DNA of 64,000 nucleotides, from positions 1,736,001 through 1,800,000 of the forward strand of contig NZ_CP155576.1 of the NCBI RefSeq assembly GCF_039693965.1. The letters run 5' to 3'. The position numbers and the translations under genes were made by a program. The notes beneath the pieces were generated by a model. That model was not told where the DNA came from. It saw nothing but the letters and a program-made list of their open reading frames with translations, and did not search any database. How positions within the stretch are numbered: the stretch's first letter is position 1; each line of letters opens with the position of its first letter. Origin of the DNA: Moraxella sp. K1664 (GTDB lineage Bacteria > Pseudomonadota > Gammaproteobacteria > Pseudomonadales > Moraxellaceae). Shown here in pieces: positions 25,076 to 34,264 of the stretch.

Positions 25076-26515
25076 ATGAAATATATTGTTAAACTCCACC
25101 CCGAAATCATGATGAAAAGCGATACCGTGCGTAAACGCTTTGTTAAGATTTTGGCAGGAAATTTGCGTAATGTCCTAAAACCCCTTGATGAGACGGTGGC
25201 GGTCGTCCAGCATTGGGATTATATTGAAGTGCGTCATCGCAATGAGTCGGCACGCCCCATACTGCTTGACAAATTGCAATGCACGTCAGGCATTCATCAT
25301 ATCCTAGAAGTCGAAGAGTCGCCTTTTGCCGATTTGCATGATATTTTTGAGCAAACCTTGCCCAAGGTCAAAGACACCCTTGAAAACAAAACCTTTTGCG
25401 TGCGAGTCAAAAGACGTGGCACGCACCCATTTACGTCCATGGACATTGCCAAATATGTGGGCGGTGGGCTAAATCAAGCGATAGCCAGTGCCAAGGTACA
25501 ACTTAAAAACCCCGATATTACCGTCAAGATTGAGATTGAACACGACAAAATGCTCTTTATCAAGGCACGCCATGACGGCATGGGCGGATTTCCCATGAGT
25601 ACCCAAGAAGATGTGTTGTCGCTTATCTCGGGCGGATTTGATTCGGGCGTGGCAAGCTATGAATTTATCCGCCGTGGCAGTCGGGTGCATTATTTGTTTT
25701 TTAATATGGGCGGTCGTACGCATGAAATTGGCACCAAGCAAATGGCGTACGAGCTTTGGGAGCGGTACAGTTCATCGCACAAGGTACGCTTTACCACGGT
25801 GGATTTTGAGCCTGTGGTGGGCGAAATTTTGACTAAGATTGATGACGGTCAAATGGGCGTGGTCTTAAAGCGAATGATGATGCGTGTGGCAAGCCAAACT
25901 GCCCAAAAAAACCGCATTGAAGCGGTGGTAACAGGCGAAGCCTTAGGACAAGTAGCAAGCCAAACGCTCACCAATCTTGCCATGATAGACAAGGCAAGTG
26001 ATGTGTTGGTGTTACGTCCACTCATCACCAAAGATAAGGCAGACATCATCGCCACCGCCGAAAAAATCGGCACGGCAGACATCGCCAAATCTATGCCCGA
26101 GTTTTGTGGGGTCATCTCAAAAAGCCCCACGGTCAAGGCGGTGGAGCATAAACTCATCGCCACCGAAAGCGAGTTTGATTTTGGCGTATTACAACACGCC
26201 ATTGACACCGCCATGACCATTGACATTCGCACGATAAAAGACCAAGCGAGCGACACCCACGCCATTGATACGGTAAGCGCCATTGGCAAAGATGATATAG
26301 TGATTGACATTCGCACGACCGATGAGACGGACGATGACCCTCTTGACATACCGCACATTTGCATTCCGTTTTATAAACTTGCCACAGAGTTTGACAAATT
26401 GGATAAAGCCAAAACTTATCTGCTGTATTGCAAAAAAGGCGTGATGAGTGGTTTGCAAGCGGTGTATTTAAAGGATAAGGGTTGTGATAATGTTAAGGTG
26501 TTAAAATTGTCATAG
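25076..26515 (+). CDS. thiI: tRNA 4-thiouridine synthetase / thiamine sulfurtransferase
   Basis: Makes 4-thiouridine at tRNA position 8 and supplies sulfur for the thiamine thiazole. It is 479 aa. There is an N-terminal ferredoxin-like/THUMP region (about 1-165), a PP-loop ATPase SGGFDSG at 185-191, and a C-terminal rhodanese-like domain. The two functional cysteines are kept: Cys344 in [11 protein letters not shown] and Cys452 in [11 protein letters not shown]. This is therefore the full-length form with its own rhodanese domain. It is a stand-alone gene downstream of the IS110 element. Confidence 0.95.
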   Translation: MKYIVKLHPEIMMKSDTVRKRFVKILAGNLRNVLKPLDETVAVVQHWDYIEVRHRNESARPILLDKLQCTSGIHHILEVEESPFADLHDIFEQTLPKVKDTLENKTFCVRVKRRGTHPFTSMDIAKYVGGGLNQAIASAKVQLKNPDITVKIEIEHDKMLFIKARHDGMGGFPMSTQEDVLSLISGGFDSGVASYEFIRRGSRVHYLFFNMGGRTHEIGTKQMAYELWERYSSSHKVRFTTVDFEPVVGEILTKIDDGQMGVVLKRMMMRVASQTAQKNRIEAVVTGEALGQVASQTLTNLAMIDKASDVLVLRPLITKDKADIIATAEKIGTADIAKSMPEFCGVISKSPTVKAVEHKLIATESEFDFGVLQHAIDTAMTIDIRTIKDQASDTHAIDTVSAIGKDDIVIDIRTTDETDDDPLDIPHICIPFYKLATEFDKLDKAKTYLLYCKKGVMSGLQAVYLKDKGCDNVKVLKLS

Positions 26516-26566
26516 CATTTGATGTTATTGTAAAAAACGGTAAATATCATGTTTGCCGTTTTTATT

Positions 26567-26575
26567 TTATCCACA
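26567..26575 (+). promoter_or_regulatory. DnaA box 1
   Basis: Perfect TTATCCACA on the plus strand, 52 nt past the thiI stop. Confidence 0.6.
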
Positions 26576-26751
26576 GGGCGGTCATCATGTCATGAGCGTG
26601 AAACATGATTGTCATATTGGGAGATTTGGCAAAAATTTATGATATAAGTGATTGATTTTAAATAGGAAAAATTTGATAAAAAACTGTATAAATTTTATCC
26701 AATCAACTGCCATTGCTGATTAATCATGGCGTAACGCCCCAAATTTTAAAG

Positions 26752-26772
26752 TTATCCACAGGCTTATCCACA
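26752..26772 (+). promoter_or_regulatory. DnaA boxes 2 and 3 in tandem
   Basis: Two perfect TTATCCACA boxes at 26752-26760 and 26764-26772, three bases apart and in the same orientation as box 1. Confidence 0.65.
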
Positions 26773-27053
26773 GATTTTGGGGAAAAGTGGGGAAAAGGTG
26801 GAGAGATGGCAGGGGATTTTTAAAAATATGATAAAAATCAGAAGTTTGGGATGATATTTTAGGATGTAAAACAACTGTTTTAATATCAAATGAGATTTAT
26901 TCTTGGCGATGTTTCACGGCTATGTGATGGCTTAAAGTGATGATGGGCGAAAAGTGGCGAACAAATCACAACAAAACAAACAACGACCAAAAAGCAGGAG
27001 TGTGCTACAATAATTTGATAAACATCATCTACTAAACCATTAAAGGAAAAATC

Positions 27054-27629
27054 ATGTTGCCCACCAAACCTGCCAAATCCTTGCTGATTGGTATTATTGC
27101 TTTGTCCGCTCTAAGTGCTTGCACCATTACACCCACGCCCACAAACGGCACAGCACCGACAACCGTCAGCCAAATTCGCCTTGATGACTATCTGGGCAGA
27201 TGGTATGAAATCGGACGCTTGCCCATGTCATTTCAGGACAAATGCACCCACAACGTAACCGCCACATACAGCTTAAAAGACAACGGCAAAATCAACGTCC
27301 TAAACGCCTGTGCCACCAAAGACGGCATGGCATCGGTCAATGGCGAGGCGTACGCCACCGATGAGACCAATGCCAAGCTGCGAGTGAGCTTTTTACCCAG
27401 TTTTCTAAAAAAATTACCCATCGGCAAAGCCAATTATTGGGTACTGGCAAGCGACCAAGACACAAGCGGACGCTACACATCCGCCCTAGTTGGCACGCCC
27501 AACCACAAATATCTGTGGGTGCTGTCTCGCACGCCCACGCTGGATGATGCCACTTATGAGCGGTATTTGGGCATTGCCAAGCAAAACGGTTATGAACTGA
27601 GCAAATTTACCAAAACGCCACAGAAATAA
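27054..27629 (+). CDS. blc: Lipocalin family outer-membrane lipoprotein (Blc-like)
   Basis: Bacterial lipocalin, an eight-stranded beta barrel that binds lipids or other hydrophobic ligands. It is 191 aa. The signal ends in the lipobox LSAC (Cys23). The first lipocalin signature is clear in LDDYLGRWYEIGRLP (GRWYEI). NYWVLASD and KYLWVLSRTP correspond to the second and third conserved regions. ATG 27054 has AAAGGAAAAATC upstream. It is monocistronic, following the DnaA-box region. The ligand is unknown. Confidence 0.93.
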   Translation: MLPTKPAKSLLIGIIALSALSACTITPTPTNGTAPTTVSQIRLDDYLGRWYEIGRLPMSFQDKCTHNVTATYSLKDNGKINVLNACATKDGMASVNGEAYATDETNAKLRVSFLPSFLKKLPIGKANYWVLASDQDTSGRYTSALVGTPNHKYLWVLSRTPTLDDATYERYLGIAKQNGYELSKFTKTPQK

Positions 27630-27663
27630 GATGGTTAAAAAAGATGGTTTTGTTGGTTTTTAA

Positions 27664-27780
27664 TATACCCAAGAAACTTTAAAATTACTACAAACGCAAT
27701 GATGTTTGGATGTAGGGGCGTGCTGTGCACGCCTATAAAACTGATGGTATTAAAGGACGTGCAGAGCCAGTCTCTACAAA
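27664..27780. repeat. 117-bp dispersed intergenic repeat, copy 1
   Basis: Shares long blocks with 56732-56848: ACTTTAAAATTAC.ACAAAC, CAATGATGT.TGGA.GTA, and a closing CTACAAA. This copy has a perfect hairpin GGCGTGC-tgt-GCACGCC at 27717-27733. Non-coding. Confidence 0.65.
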
Positions 27781-27859
27781 CATGTGGTAAATATCAAGTT
27801 TGTTAGATGTATTCTTTCAACGTCTTTTTAAACATCTTTATCAAGCATTAAGGAATCTC

Positions 27860-28840
27860 ATGCACCACGTTTTTGGACATACGTCCCCTGATACGGATGC
27901 TCTTGTCTCGGCATTTGCGTTTGCCCATTGGCTAAATGCCCAAGGCACATCAGCACAAGCATACCGTTTGGGCGAGCCGAACCTTGAAACGGCATTTGTG
28001 CTTGCCCGTTGGTTTGAGCGTTATCCTAATGATGAGTTGCCCGCCAAGCTCCTGCCGTATCTAGACCCAGATCGCCCGACCGACATTGTGGGGCAGGGCG
28101 ATAAAGTGGCACTGACCGACCATAACGAACCTGCCCAGTCTATCAAGGCTTTGGCGGAGTTTGACATTCGCTATGTCATCGACCATCACAAGCTTGGGCT
28201 GACCACGCCCACCCCTGCTTATGTGCGTATCCATCCTGTGGGCTGTACTTGCACCATTTTGTATGAGATGTTTACCCAAAAGGGCGTGGACATCACCGCA
28301 AGCATGGCATGGCTCATGCTCTGTGCCATCATCTCGGACACGCTAAATCTTAGCAGTCCCACGACGACCGATGATGACCGTCTTGTGGTGCAAAAGCTCT
28401 GTGAACTGTGTCAGATGAGCATGGCGGATAAAGATAAACTGGCAGATGAGATGTTCTCTGCCAAAAGTGATGTCAGTCATCTGTCTGCCCGTGATATTTT
28501 GCTGATGGACTATAAGAGCTATGAGTTTGGGGCGACGACATGGGGCATTGCAGGGATTGAGACGGTCGCTCCCAATCAGATATTTGCCAGAATTGATGAG
28601 CTAACAGCCACCGCCAAACTCATTCAGGCGGAAAAAGGCGTGGATTATCTCATGATTGCGGTGGTGGATATCAAGGAGCAAATGGGCTATGCACTCGCCC
28701 ATGACCCTGCCCAAAATGTGATTATCTCCAAGGCATTCGGGGTGGATTGTGACGATAAGGTCTTTGCCTTGGCAGGCGTGGTCAGCCGTAAAAAGCAAAT
28801 CGTCCCTGCTTTGGAGCGGTATTATCAGTTGCAGGTTTAG
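27860..28840 (+). CDS. ppaC: Manganese-dependent inorganic pyrophosphatase (DHH family II)
   Basis: Hydrolyses pyrophosphate to phosphate. ATG at 27860, with AAGGAATCTC upstream, is chosen over a TTG at 27800 (326 aa). The metal motifs are in order: FGHTSPDTDA (residues 5-14), LTDHNEP, VIDHHKLG (DHH), and AIISDTLNLSSPTTTDDD. The C-terminal DHHA2 domain ends with the substrate-binding VVSRKKQIVP. Family II enzymes replace or accompany the Mg-dependent Ppa. Identification is good. Confidence 0.94.
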   Translation: MHHVFGHTSPDTDALVSAFAFAHWLNAQGTSAQAYRLGEPNLETAFVLARWFERYPNDELPAKLLPYLDPDRPTDIVGQGDKVALTDHNEPAQSIKALAEFDIRYVIDHHKLGLTTPTPAYVRIHPVGCTCTILYEMFTQKGVDITASMAWLMLCAIISDTLNLSSPTTTDDDRLVVQKLCELCQMSMADKDKLADEMFSAKSDVSHLSARDILLMDYKSYEFGATTWGIAGIETVAPNQIFARIDELTATAKLIQAEKGVDYLMIAVVDIKEQMGYALAHDPAQNVIISKAFGVDCDDKVFALAGVVSRKKQIVPALERYYQLQV

Positions 28841-28901
28841 TCGTGTTTGTTGCTATCTGTCATGGATTGATGTCTGATTTATATGCCTGATAAATAGCCA
28901 T

Positions 28902-28936
28902 AAAAAAGACCTGATGGTGATTCAGGTCTTTTTTTA
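28902..28936. terminator. Bidirectional terminator between ppaC and the His-rich lipoprotein gene
   Basis: AAAAAAGACCTGA / TTCAGGTCTTTTTTT with a short loop. It lies between convergent genes, with T-tracts both ways. Confidence 0.9.
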
Positions 28937-28951
28937 AACGCCTTAACGGTT

Positions 28952-29479
28952 TTAGCTCGCTTTGGTGCATTCTGCAATGACGGTATCATCTAGCGTGGTG
29001 ATTTTGGCTTTATCGCCGTCAATGGTTAATGCCATGCCCTTGTCGTCGCCAGCAATGCTGTCATCAGTGGTAAAACGCCCTTCGCTCTGTACGTCTTGGT
29101 TTAGGTCATAAGTGATGTCATCAGCGGTTAGGTGAGCTTCGATTTCGCCTTCGTGGTTGTGAACGGCGATGTGGATGGTTTTATCGCCACATTGGTATTT
29201 GTCGCCATCGGCATGATGATGGTGATGATGTCCATGCTCGCCATGAGCATGGTCGTGGCTGTGGTCGTGAGCGTGTTCACCGTGTTCGTGGTCATGGTCG
29301 TGTTCTGCATGGTCATCGTGGTCATGGTCATGACTGTGTTCGCCATGAGCATGGTCATGCGTGGCGGTTTGTTCGGTAGTAGTGGTTTCTACCTGTGGTT
29401 CGGCAGGGGTTTCTTCGGCTTTTTGGCAAGCGGTCAGACCCAAAGTGATTGCCAAAGCGGGGATAAGAATTTTTTTCAT
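28952..29479 (-). CDS. Histidine-rich lipoprotein with a MliC-like C-terminal domain
   Basis: ATG 29479 is preferred because AAAGGT is well spaced (175 aa). A signal peptide ends at LTAC (Cys18). Residues about 40-95 are a low-complexity His/Asp/Glu/Gly run (repeats of HDHDH, HGEH, a HHHHHH stretch) that should bind Zn, Ni or Cu. The remaining 80 residues look like a small beta barrel: YQCGD at its start, a second cysteine in IAEC near the end, and an internal DDKGMALTIDGDKAKI. That layout resembles MliC/PliC lysozyme inhibitors, though this is inference from pattern. It could act in metal storage at the outer membrane or as a lysozyme inhibitor. It is not in an operon with a visible metal transporter. 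Confidence 0.85.
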   Translation of the reverse strand: MKKILIPALAITLGLTACQKAEETPAEPQVETTTTEQTATHDHAHGEHSHDHDHDDHAEHDHDHEHGEHAHDHSHDHAHGEHGHHHHHHADGDKYQCGDKTIHIAVHNHEGEIEAHLTADDITYDLNQDVQSEGRFTTDDSIAGDDKGMALTIDGDKAKITTLDDTVIAECTKAS

Positions 29480-29605
29480 GAGCATACCTTTATAAAATTA
29501 ACTGTTTGAAATGGGAAAAACTGATACATTATATCATATTTTAGCACGTGGTAAAGGGGTGTTTGAATTTTGCTCTATTCGCCCCTTTGTCCAAAACTTA
29601 TCAAA

Positions 29606-30916
29606 CTACTGGCGTGGTGTATAAAAATACCCCTTATCATCAACCCGATAAATCACTTCATTTGGCTCATTGCCGTTATTATCCACGACCTTAATCTGCT
29701 CTTTTTGTAAAATGGCAGTGATGTCAAAATCAAACTCCCTGATACCATAAGTGCTAATAAGCAGGCTGTCTATGATGTGGTGATTTTTATCTATATTGAT
29801 AAGATAAGTTTGTAATAAATCCCGATTTTGTTTCATGCTAACCACATAACTTTTAATGTCTTTTTGATAATGGTATAAACCTAGCACATAAATCTCTTGG
29901 GCGTTGGGATATAACCCTGCAAAGAATTTGGCTTGCTCTTTATTTAAATAGCCATTTTTAGGAATGATGTCTTGATAATTATCAAAATTGACATCGATGT
30001 TAATATTTGTATTGTCTGATAAAGATTGGGTCTTGATGTCAATATCAGACTTTTTAAAAGTAGGGTCATCTTTTAACGTGATTTCATAAACTCTAATATG
30101 CTCTTGGTTATTGTCATCGGTGCGTTGCTTGACAATATAAGCATGGCTTTCATTTAAAAATACACTGCCATTATAATAATAAAGACCAAAGGATGAATGT
30201 TCATCAGGCGGTATCAATGCATTAAAAATATCATTAAATTCAATGATTTTTACCCATTCGCCGTTAATGCGTTTTTGGATAAAATAAGATGAGCATTCTT
30301 GACCGCCAAAATGACCAATCAAGCGGTATTGCTTATTGGGCGATGAGATAGACGCTTGGTTGGGATTGCCCACGTGTTCGGTGCTTTTGCCGGTATTTAG
30401 ATTGTAGCTGATATCGCTTGAATGACCGCCTTCTAATACCAAAATATTTTTATTGTCATCATCATAAGCATAATAAGCAACAAATCTCCCTTCGGGGTTG
30501 TCTATCACACCGCCATTTTTAAAATGAATGCGTTTGATACTGCCGTCCGAATTAAAATCCACAATGCCTTTTAATAGTTTTTTAACGCTTTTTAAATCAT
30601 CAAGGGGCATAAAGCTAATGCTAAAATTGGGATTGCCATGAGTTAATTTTTCAAAATCTGTGGGAGAGATTTCACGAATGCTAATGGGATAATCATCTTT
30701 GTCAAAGCCATGTTTAAATAATGGCGATGTCTGTTGGAGTGGGGTGTTTTGTTTATCAATGGACGTCTTTTTAATTTGAGATAAAGGCGGTGGGTTGGAT
30801 ATTGGCGGGCTAGATATCTCGGTCAAAGGCGTGATGTTGTTATTGGACGTTGTTGGATTATCAAAACAGCCGAACAACATAAAGGCGAAAATGAAAATTG
30901 ATAATTGTCGTTTCAT
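29606..30916 (-). CDS. Hypothetical lipoprotein, 436 aa
   Basis: Not recognised. The signal peptide ends in a clean lipobox LFGC (Cys17), followed by a Thr/Ser/Pro-rich linker to about residue 65. The rest is soluble and beta-rich with many Asp, Asn and Tyr residues. It has no repeats or obvious catalytic motif. It is visibly AT-rich, with Ile/Asn/Lys-heavy codon use, unlike the flanking ychF and lipocalin. It lies 15 nt downstream of the DUF441 gene on the same strand, so the two may be co-transcribed. Confidence 0.75.
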   Translation of the reverse strand: MKRQLSIFIFAFMLFGCFDNPTTSNNNITPLTEISSPPISNPPPLSQIKKTSIDKQNTPLQQTSPLFKHGFDKDDYPISIREISPTDFEKLTHGNPNFSISFMPLDDLKSVKKLLKGIVDFNSDGSIKRIHFKNGGVIDNPEGRFVAYYAYDDDNKNILVLEGGHSSDISYNLNTGKSTEHVGNPNQASISSPNKQYRLIGHFGGQECSSYFIQKRINGEWVKIIEFNDIFNALIPPDEHSSFGLYYYNGSVFLNESHAYIVKQRTDDNNQEHIRVYEITLKDDPTFKKSDIDIKTQSLSDNTNINIDVNFDNYQDIIPKNGYLNKEQAKFFAGLYPNAQEIYVLGLYHYQKDIKSYVVSMKQNRDLLQTYLINIDKNHHIIDSLLISTYGIREFDFDITAILQKEQIKVVDNNGNEPNEVIYRVDDKGYFYTPRQ

Positions 30917-30931
30917 AAAATCATCCTAAAC

Positions 30932-31405
30932 TTATTTCCAATAAAACAGCGACAAAATCCCCGCTGCAATGAGTGGTCCAACAGGCACGCCCCGAAGTAG
31001 TGCCACGCCTGCCACTGTGCCGATAAGTAGCCCTGCGATGACACTTGGCTCATCTGTCATGAGCTTAACCCCACGACCGCCCAAATACGCCACCAGTACA
31101 CCAACAGCAATGGCAAGCAAGGATTTGACACTGACAAACGATTTTAAAATCACCTCCCCGCTAATTTTGCCACTGGCAATCGGAGCAAGTACGCCAATGG
31201 TTAAAATCAAAATACCCAAACTTAGCCCGTATTTTTCAACCACGGGCATGAGTTGGGCATTTAGTGGGCTGACCTTGACGACAATCAGTAGGGCGGTCGC
31301 TATGATAATGGTGTTATTTTGGCTAAACACGCCCAAACCCAATAGGATAAATAGGATGATTAGGCTGACATCAAGCGTGCTTAGTAGGTGGGTAAAGTTT
31401 GGCAT
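30932..31405 (-). CDS. yeaL: DUF441 (UPF0756) membrane protein, YeaL-like
   Basis: Small integral membrane protein of unknown function. It has 157 aa, almost entirely hydrophobic, with four to five membrane segments. The family pattern is visible: [20 protein letters not shown], then [20 protein letters not shown], and [37 protein letters not shown] 31405. Confidence 0.88.
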   Translation of the reverse strand: MPNFTHLLSTLDVSLIILFILLGLGVFSQNNTIIIATALLIVVKVSPLNAQLMPVVEKYGLSLGILILTIGVLAPIASGKISGEVILKSFVSVKSLLAIAVGVLVAYLGGRGVKLMTDEPSVIAGLLIGTVAGVALLRGVPVGPLIAAGILSLFYWK

Positions 31406-31511
31406 GATTGTTTTTGTATTGAAATTTTGCGGTTAATTTTATCAATGCTAAAAAAATGATAAAAAGATGGGGTGTGCCACACACCGCTTAAATCTAAAAA
31501 ATGAGATAAAT

Positions 31512-31541
31512 AAAAAGCCAAAACTTATGCTTTGGCTTTTG
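31512..31541 (-). terminator. Terminator of ychF
   Basis: AAAAGCCAAAA / TTTGGCTTTT hairpin starting just past the ychF stop on the minus strand, with an A/T tract on each side. Confidence 0.8.
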
Positions 31542-31546
31542 GTGCT

Positions 31547-32638
31547 TTACACATTAAATCTAAAATGCATCACATCGCCGTCTTGGACGATATAGGTTTT
31601 GCCTTCTAGGCGGGATTTACCTGCCGAGCTTGCCCCTTTTTCTCCGCCATATTCAATAAAATCATCATAACTAATGACTTCGGCACGGATAAAGCCACGC
31701 TCAAAATCGGTATGAATAACCCCAGCGGCTTCGGGGGCGGTCGCACCCACAGGCACCGTCCACGCACGCACTTCTTTAACCCCTGCGGTGAAGTAGGTTT
31801 GTAGGTTTAGTAGGTCATATCCTGCACGAATCACACGGTCAAGCCCTGCTTCACTCATGCCCATGCCTTCTAAGAACTCTGCCTTTTCTTCTTCGTCAAG
31901 TTGGGCGATTTCGGCTTCAATTTGGTTGCATAGTGCCACGACAATGGCGTTTTCGCTTTGGGCAAATTCACGCACCGCATCTAGGTGGGGGTTGTTCTCA
32001 AAGCCGTCTTCTGCCACGTTGGCGATGTACATGACAGGTTTTAGGGTGATAAGCCCATAGGATTTGATGAGTTTTTTCTCGTCATTATCCAGATTTGCCA
32101 TGCGTGCAGGTTTGCCGTCCGCCAAAAATGGCTCAATCTTTTGAAACACCGCCAAAATCGCCTGAGCGTCCTTGTCTCCGCCTTTTGCCTTTTTGGTGGC
32201 GTTAGTTATCGCTCGTCCCACCGCTTCAAGGTCGGCAAGGGCAAGCTCGGTGTTAATGGTCTCAATGTCGGATAGGGGGTTTACTCGTCCGTCCACATGA
32301 ATGACGTTGTCGTCATCAAAACAGCGTACCACATGGGCAATGGCGTCCGTCTCACGGATATTGGCAAGGAACTGGTTGCCCATACCCTCGCCCTTGCTCG
32401 CCCCTGCCACAAGCCCTGCGATGTCCACAAATTCCATGCTGGTCGGTAGCACACGCTCGGGCTTGACGATTTCTGCCAACGCCTTTAAGCGTGGGTCTGG
32501 CACAGGCACAATGCCCGTGTTTGGGTCTTTGGTACAAAAGGGGAAGTTCTCGGCGGCAATGCCTGCCTTGGTGAGTGCGTTAAATAGGGTGGATTTGCCA
32601 ACGTTTGGCAAGCCTACGATACCACAGTTAAAGCCCAT
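31547..32638 (-). CDS. ychF: Redox-regulated ATPase YchF (Obg-related)
   Basis: P-loop ATPase of the Obg/OLA1 group, linked to ribosomes and stress responses. ATG at 32638 gives 363 aa, the normal length (the frame to 32713 adds an unsupported 25 residues). Domains in order: [20 protein letters not shown] (P-loop), [18 protein letters not shown], a coiled-coil insert, and a C-terminal TGS domain ([20 protein letters not shown]). NxxE instead of NKxD in the base-recognition position fits ATP preference (NVAED). Identification is secure. Confidence 0.95.
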   Translation of the reverse strand: MGFNCGIVGLPNVGKSTLFNALTKAGIAAENFPFCTKDPNTGIVPVPDPRLKALAEIVKPERVLPTSMEFVDIAGLVAGASKGEGMGNQFLANIRETDAIAHVVRCFDDDNVIHVDGRVNPLSDIETINTELALADLEAVGRAITNATKKAKGGDKDAQAILAVFQKIEPFLADGKPARMANLDNDEKKLIKSYGLITLKPVMYIANVAEDGFENNPHLDAVREFAQSENAIVVALCNQIEAEIAQLDEEEKAEFLEGMGMSEAGLDRVIRAGYDLLNLQTYFTAGVKEVRAWTVPVGATAPEAAGVIHTDFERGFIRAEVISYDDFIEYGGEKGASSAGKSRLEGKTYIVQDGDVMHFRFNV

Positions 32639-32740
32639 GAGTTGTCTCGCTGTTAAATTTAAACCCTTTATTATAGCAAAAATTTTATGATAAATTAAGC
32701 CCATTTTCTGCATTCAAAACCATACCAAAACGTTTTTATC

Positions 32741-32770
32741 TTGTGTATTTTTGTAAAAATGGGGTATAAT
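32741..32770 (+). promoter_or_regulatory. Candidate promoter of the permease gene
   Basis: TTGTGT (32741-32746), 18-nt spacer, TATAAT (32765-32770), 31 nt upstream of the start codon. Confidence 0.6.
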
Positions 32771-32801
32771 CGGACTTTTGATTAACGATAAAAGGTATAA
32801 A

Positions 32802-34148
32802 ATGAACGCTGTACTGTTGGCGGTCATCATCATGGTGGGGCTGTCGCTTGCTCGTGTCCATGTGGTGCTAAGTTTGATTGTGGGGGCGGTCGTGGGCGGT
32901 TTGCTGGCAGGACTACCCTTGACGGATGTAGAAAACGGGGCGACAGGCGTGCTGACGCATTTTCAAAACGGCATTAAAGGCGGGGCGGGCATTGCTTTGT
33001 CGTATGCCATGCTTGGGGCGTTTGCCATGGCGATTGCTCATTCGGGCGTGCCAAAGGCGTTGGCGGATAAGGTCATCTTGGCGGTCAAAAATGCCAAACA
33101 TGACGGTATCAAATGGGCGGTGTTTGGTGTGATTGTGCTGTTTGCCTGCCTAAGTCAAAACCTTATCCCCATTCATATCGCTTTTATCCTACTACTTATT
33201 CCGCCACTTTTGACGGTGTTTAATGAGTTAAAATTAGACAGACGGCTCATCACTTGCTTGATTACTTTTGGGCTTGTCAATACTTATATGTTTATCCCGT
33301 ATGGTTTTGGCGACATATTTTTAAATGAAATCATCATGGCAAACCTTGCCAAAGCAGGGCTTGATACGTCTGGCATTTCGGTGATGAAAGCGATGAGCAT
33401 TCCTGCACTTGGTATGCTGACAGGGTTACTTGTGGCGATGTTTGTGAGTTATCGTAAACCCAGAGTGTATGACAACGCCAAAACCCTAGCGGTAAAAGGC
33501 GATGATATGCCTGTGGTCAATGATACCAAAATGGGCTTTAAAATCATCGTAACGCTCATCGCCATTATCGTGGCGTTTGTCATTCAATTAAAGACCAATT
33601 CGCTGATTTTGGGGTCGCTGTCGGGCTTTGCCATTTTTATGGCGACAGGCGTGGTCGGCTGGAACAAGGCGGACGATGTCTTTAATGACGGCATTAAGAT
33701 GATGGCGATGATTGGCTTTATCATGATTGCCGCCCAAGGCTTTGCCGAAGTGATGACCGCCACAGGGCATATCGAGCCACTGGTGCAATCGGCGGTGGAC
33801 GTGTTTGGGGCGAATAAGGCTCTGGCAAGTCTTGCCATGCTTATTGTGGGGCTTGTCGTTACCATGGGGATTGGTTCGTCATTTTCTACCGTGCCGATTA
33901 TTGCGACCATTTATGTACCGCTTTGTATGGCGATGGGGTTTAGTCCGATGGCGACTTTGGCACTTGTGGCGACCGCAGGCGTGCTTGGGGACGCAGGTTC
34001 GCCTGCTTCTGACTCAACGCTTGGCCCTACCATGGGGCTAAACGTGGACGGGCAACACGACCATATCAAGGACAGCGTGATACCGACCTTTATTCATTAT
34101 AACATTCCGCTTATTGTATTTGGGTGGGCAGCATCGATGGTTTTGTAA
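32802..34148 (+). CDS. YuiF/NhaC-type permease (Na+/H+ antiporter family)
   Basis: Inner-membrane secondary transporter of about 11-12 helices (448 aa from ATG 32802, AAAAGG site; a TTG at 32778 is rejected). It belongs to the family annotated as Na+/H+ antiporter-like. B. subtilis YuiF, a histidine permease, is a studied relative. Conserved stretches: GGLLAGLPL, the SQNLIPIHIAFILLLIPPLL helix, and the C-terminal GDAGSPASDSTLGPTMGLN loop. The substrate is not determined here; an amino acid such as histidine is plausible. Confidence 0.85.
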   Translation: MNAVLLAVIIMVGLSLARVHVVLSLIVGAVVGGLLAGLPLTDVENGATGVLTHFQNGIKGGAGIALSYAMLGAFAMAIAHSGVPKALADKVILAVKNAKHDGIKWAVFGVIVLFACLSQNLIPIHIAFILLLIPPLLTVFNELKLDRRLITCLITFGLVNTYMFIPYGFGDIFLNEIIMANLAKAGLDTSGISVMKAMSIPALGMLTGLLVAMFVSYRKPRVYDNAKTLAVKGDDMPVVNDTKMGFKIIVTLIAIIVAFVIQLKTNSLILGSLSGFAIFMATGVVGWNKADDVFNDGIKMMAMIGFIMIAAQGFAEVMTATGHIEPLVQSAVDVFGANKALASLAMLIVGLVVTMGIGSSFSTVPIIATIYVPLCMAMGFSPMATLALVATAGVLGDAGSPASDSTLGPTMGLNVDGQHDHIKDSVIPTFIHYNIPLIVFGWAASMVL

Positions 34149-34185
34149 TAAATGACATTCATCTAAAAATCAATGCCTTGTCATC

Positions 34186-34205
34186 GGGCAAATTGCAATT
34201 TGCCC
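34186..34205. repeat. Perfect 20-bp intergenic palindrome
   Basis: GGGCAAATTGCAATTTGCCC, perfect, followed by CCTACAAATA. A degenerate copy with two mismatched pairs lies at 46661-46680. Similar GGGC-type hairpins occur at 5495 and 27717, each next to a TAC motif. Confidence 0.7.
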
Positions 34206-34234
34206 CTACAAATAGGTTTAATTAACATTGTCAA

Positions 34235-34264
34235 AAATCGCTCCGTCATCGGGGCGGTTTTTTT
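34235..34264 (+). terminator. Terminator 3' of the permease gene
   Basis: CGCTCCG-tcat-CGGGGCG stem (one G-T pair) followed by GTTTTTTT. It lies between convergent genes. Confidence 0.85.

Larger units (their letters stand above)
26516..27053. other. 538-bp non-coding region with DnaA boxes
   Basis: No gene is supported here. It contains three perfect TTATCCACA boxes, AT-rich stretches around 26,630-26,700, and a G-rich patch GGGGAAAAGTGGGGAAAAGG just after the paired boxes. It may be a DnaA-binding locus or a replication-related site. dnaA and its usual neighbours are not in the window. Confidence 0.5.

Noticed and set aside
25849-26364. 171-aa minus-strand frame opposite thiI
   Set aside because: Met/Ser-rich shadow of the thiI reading frame with no independent support.
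29132-29509. 125-aa plus-strand frame rich in Val/Met opposite the His-rich gene
   Set aside because: It is the complement of the His/Asp codon run (CAT/GAC read as ATG/GTC); a composition artefact.
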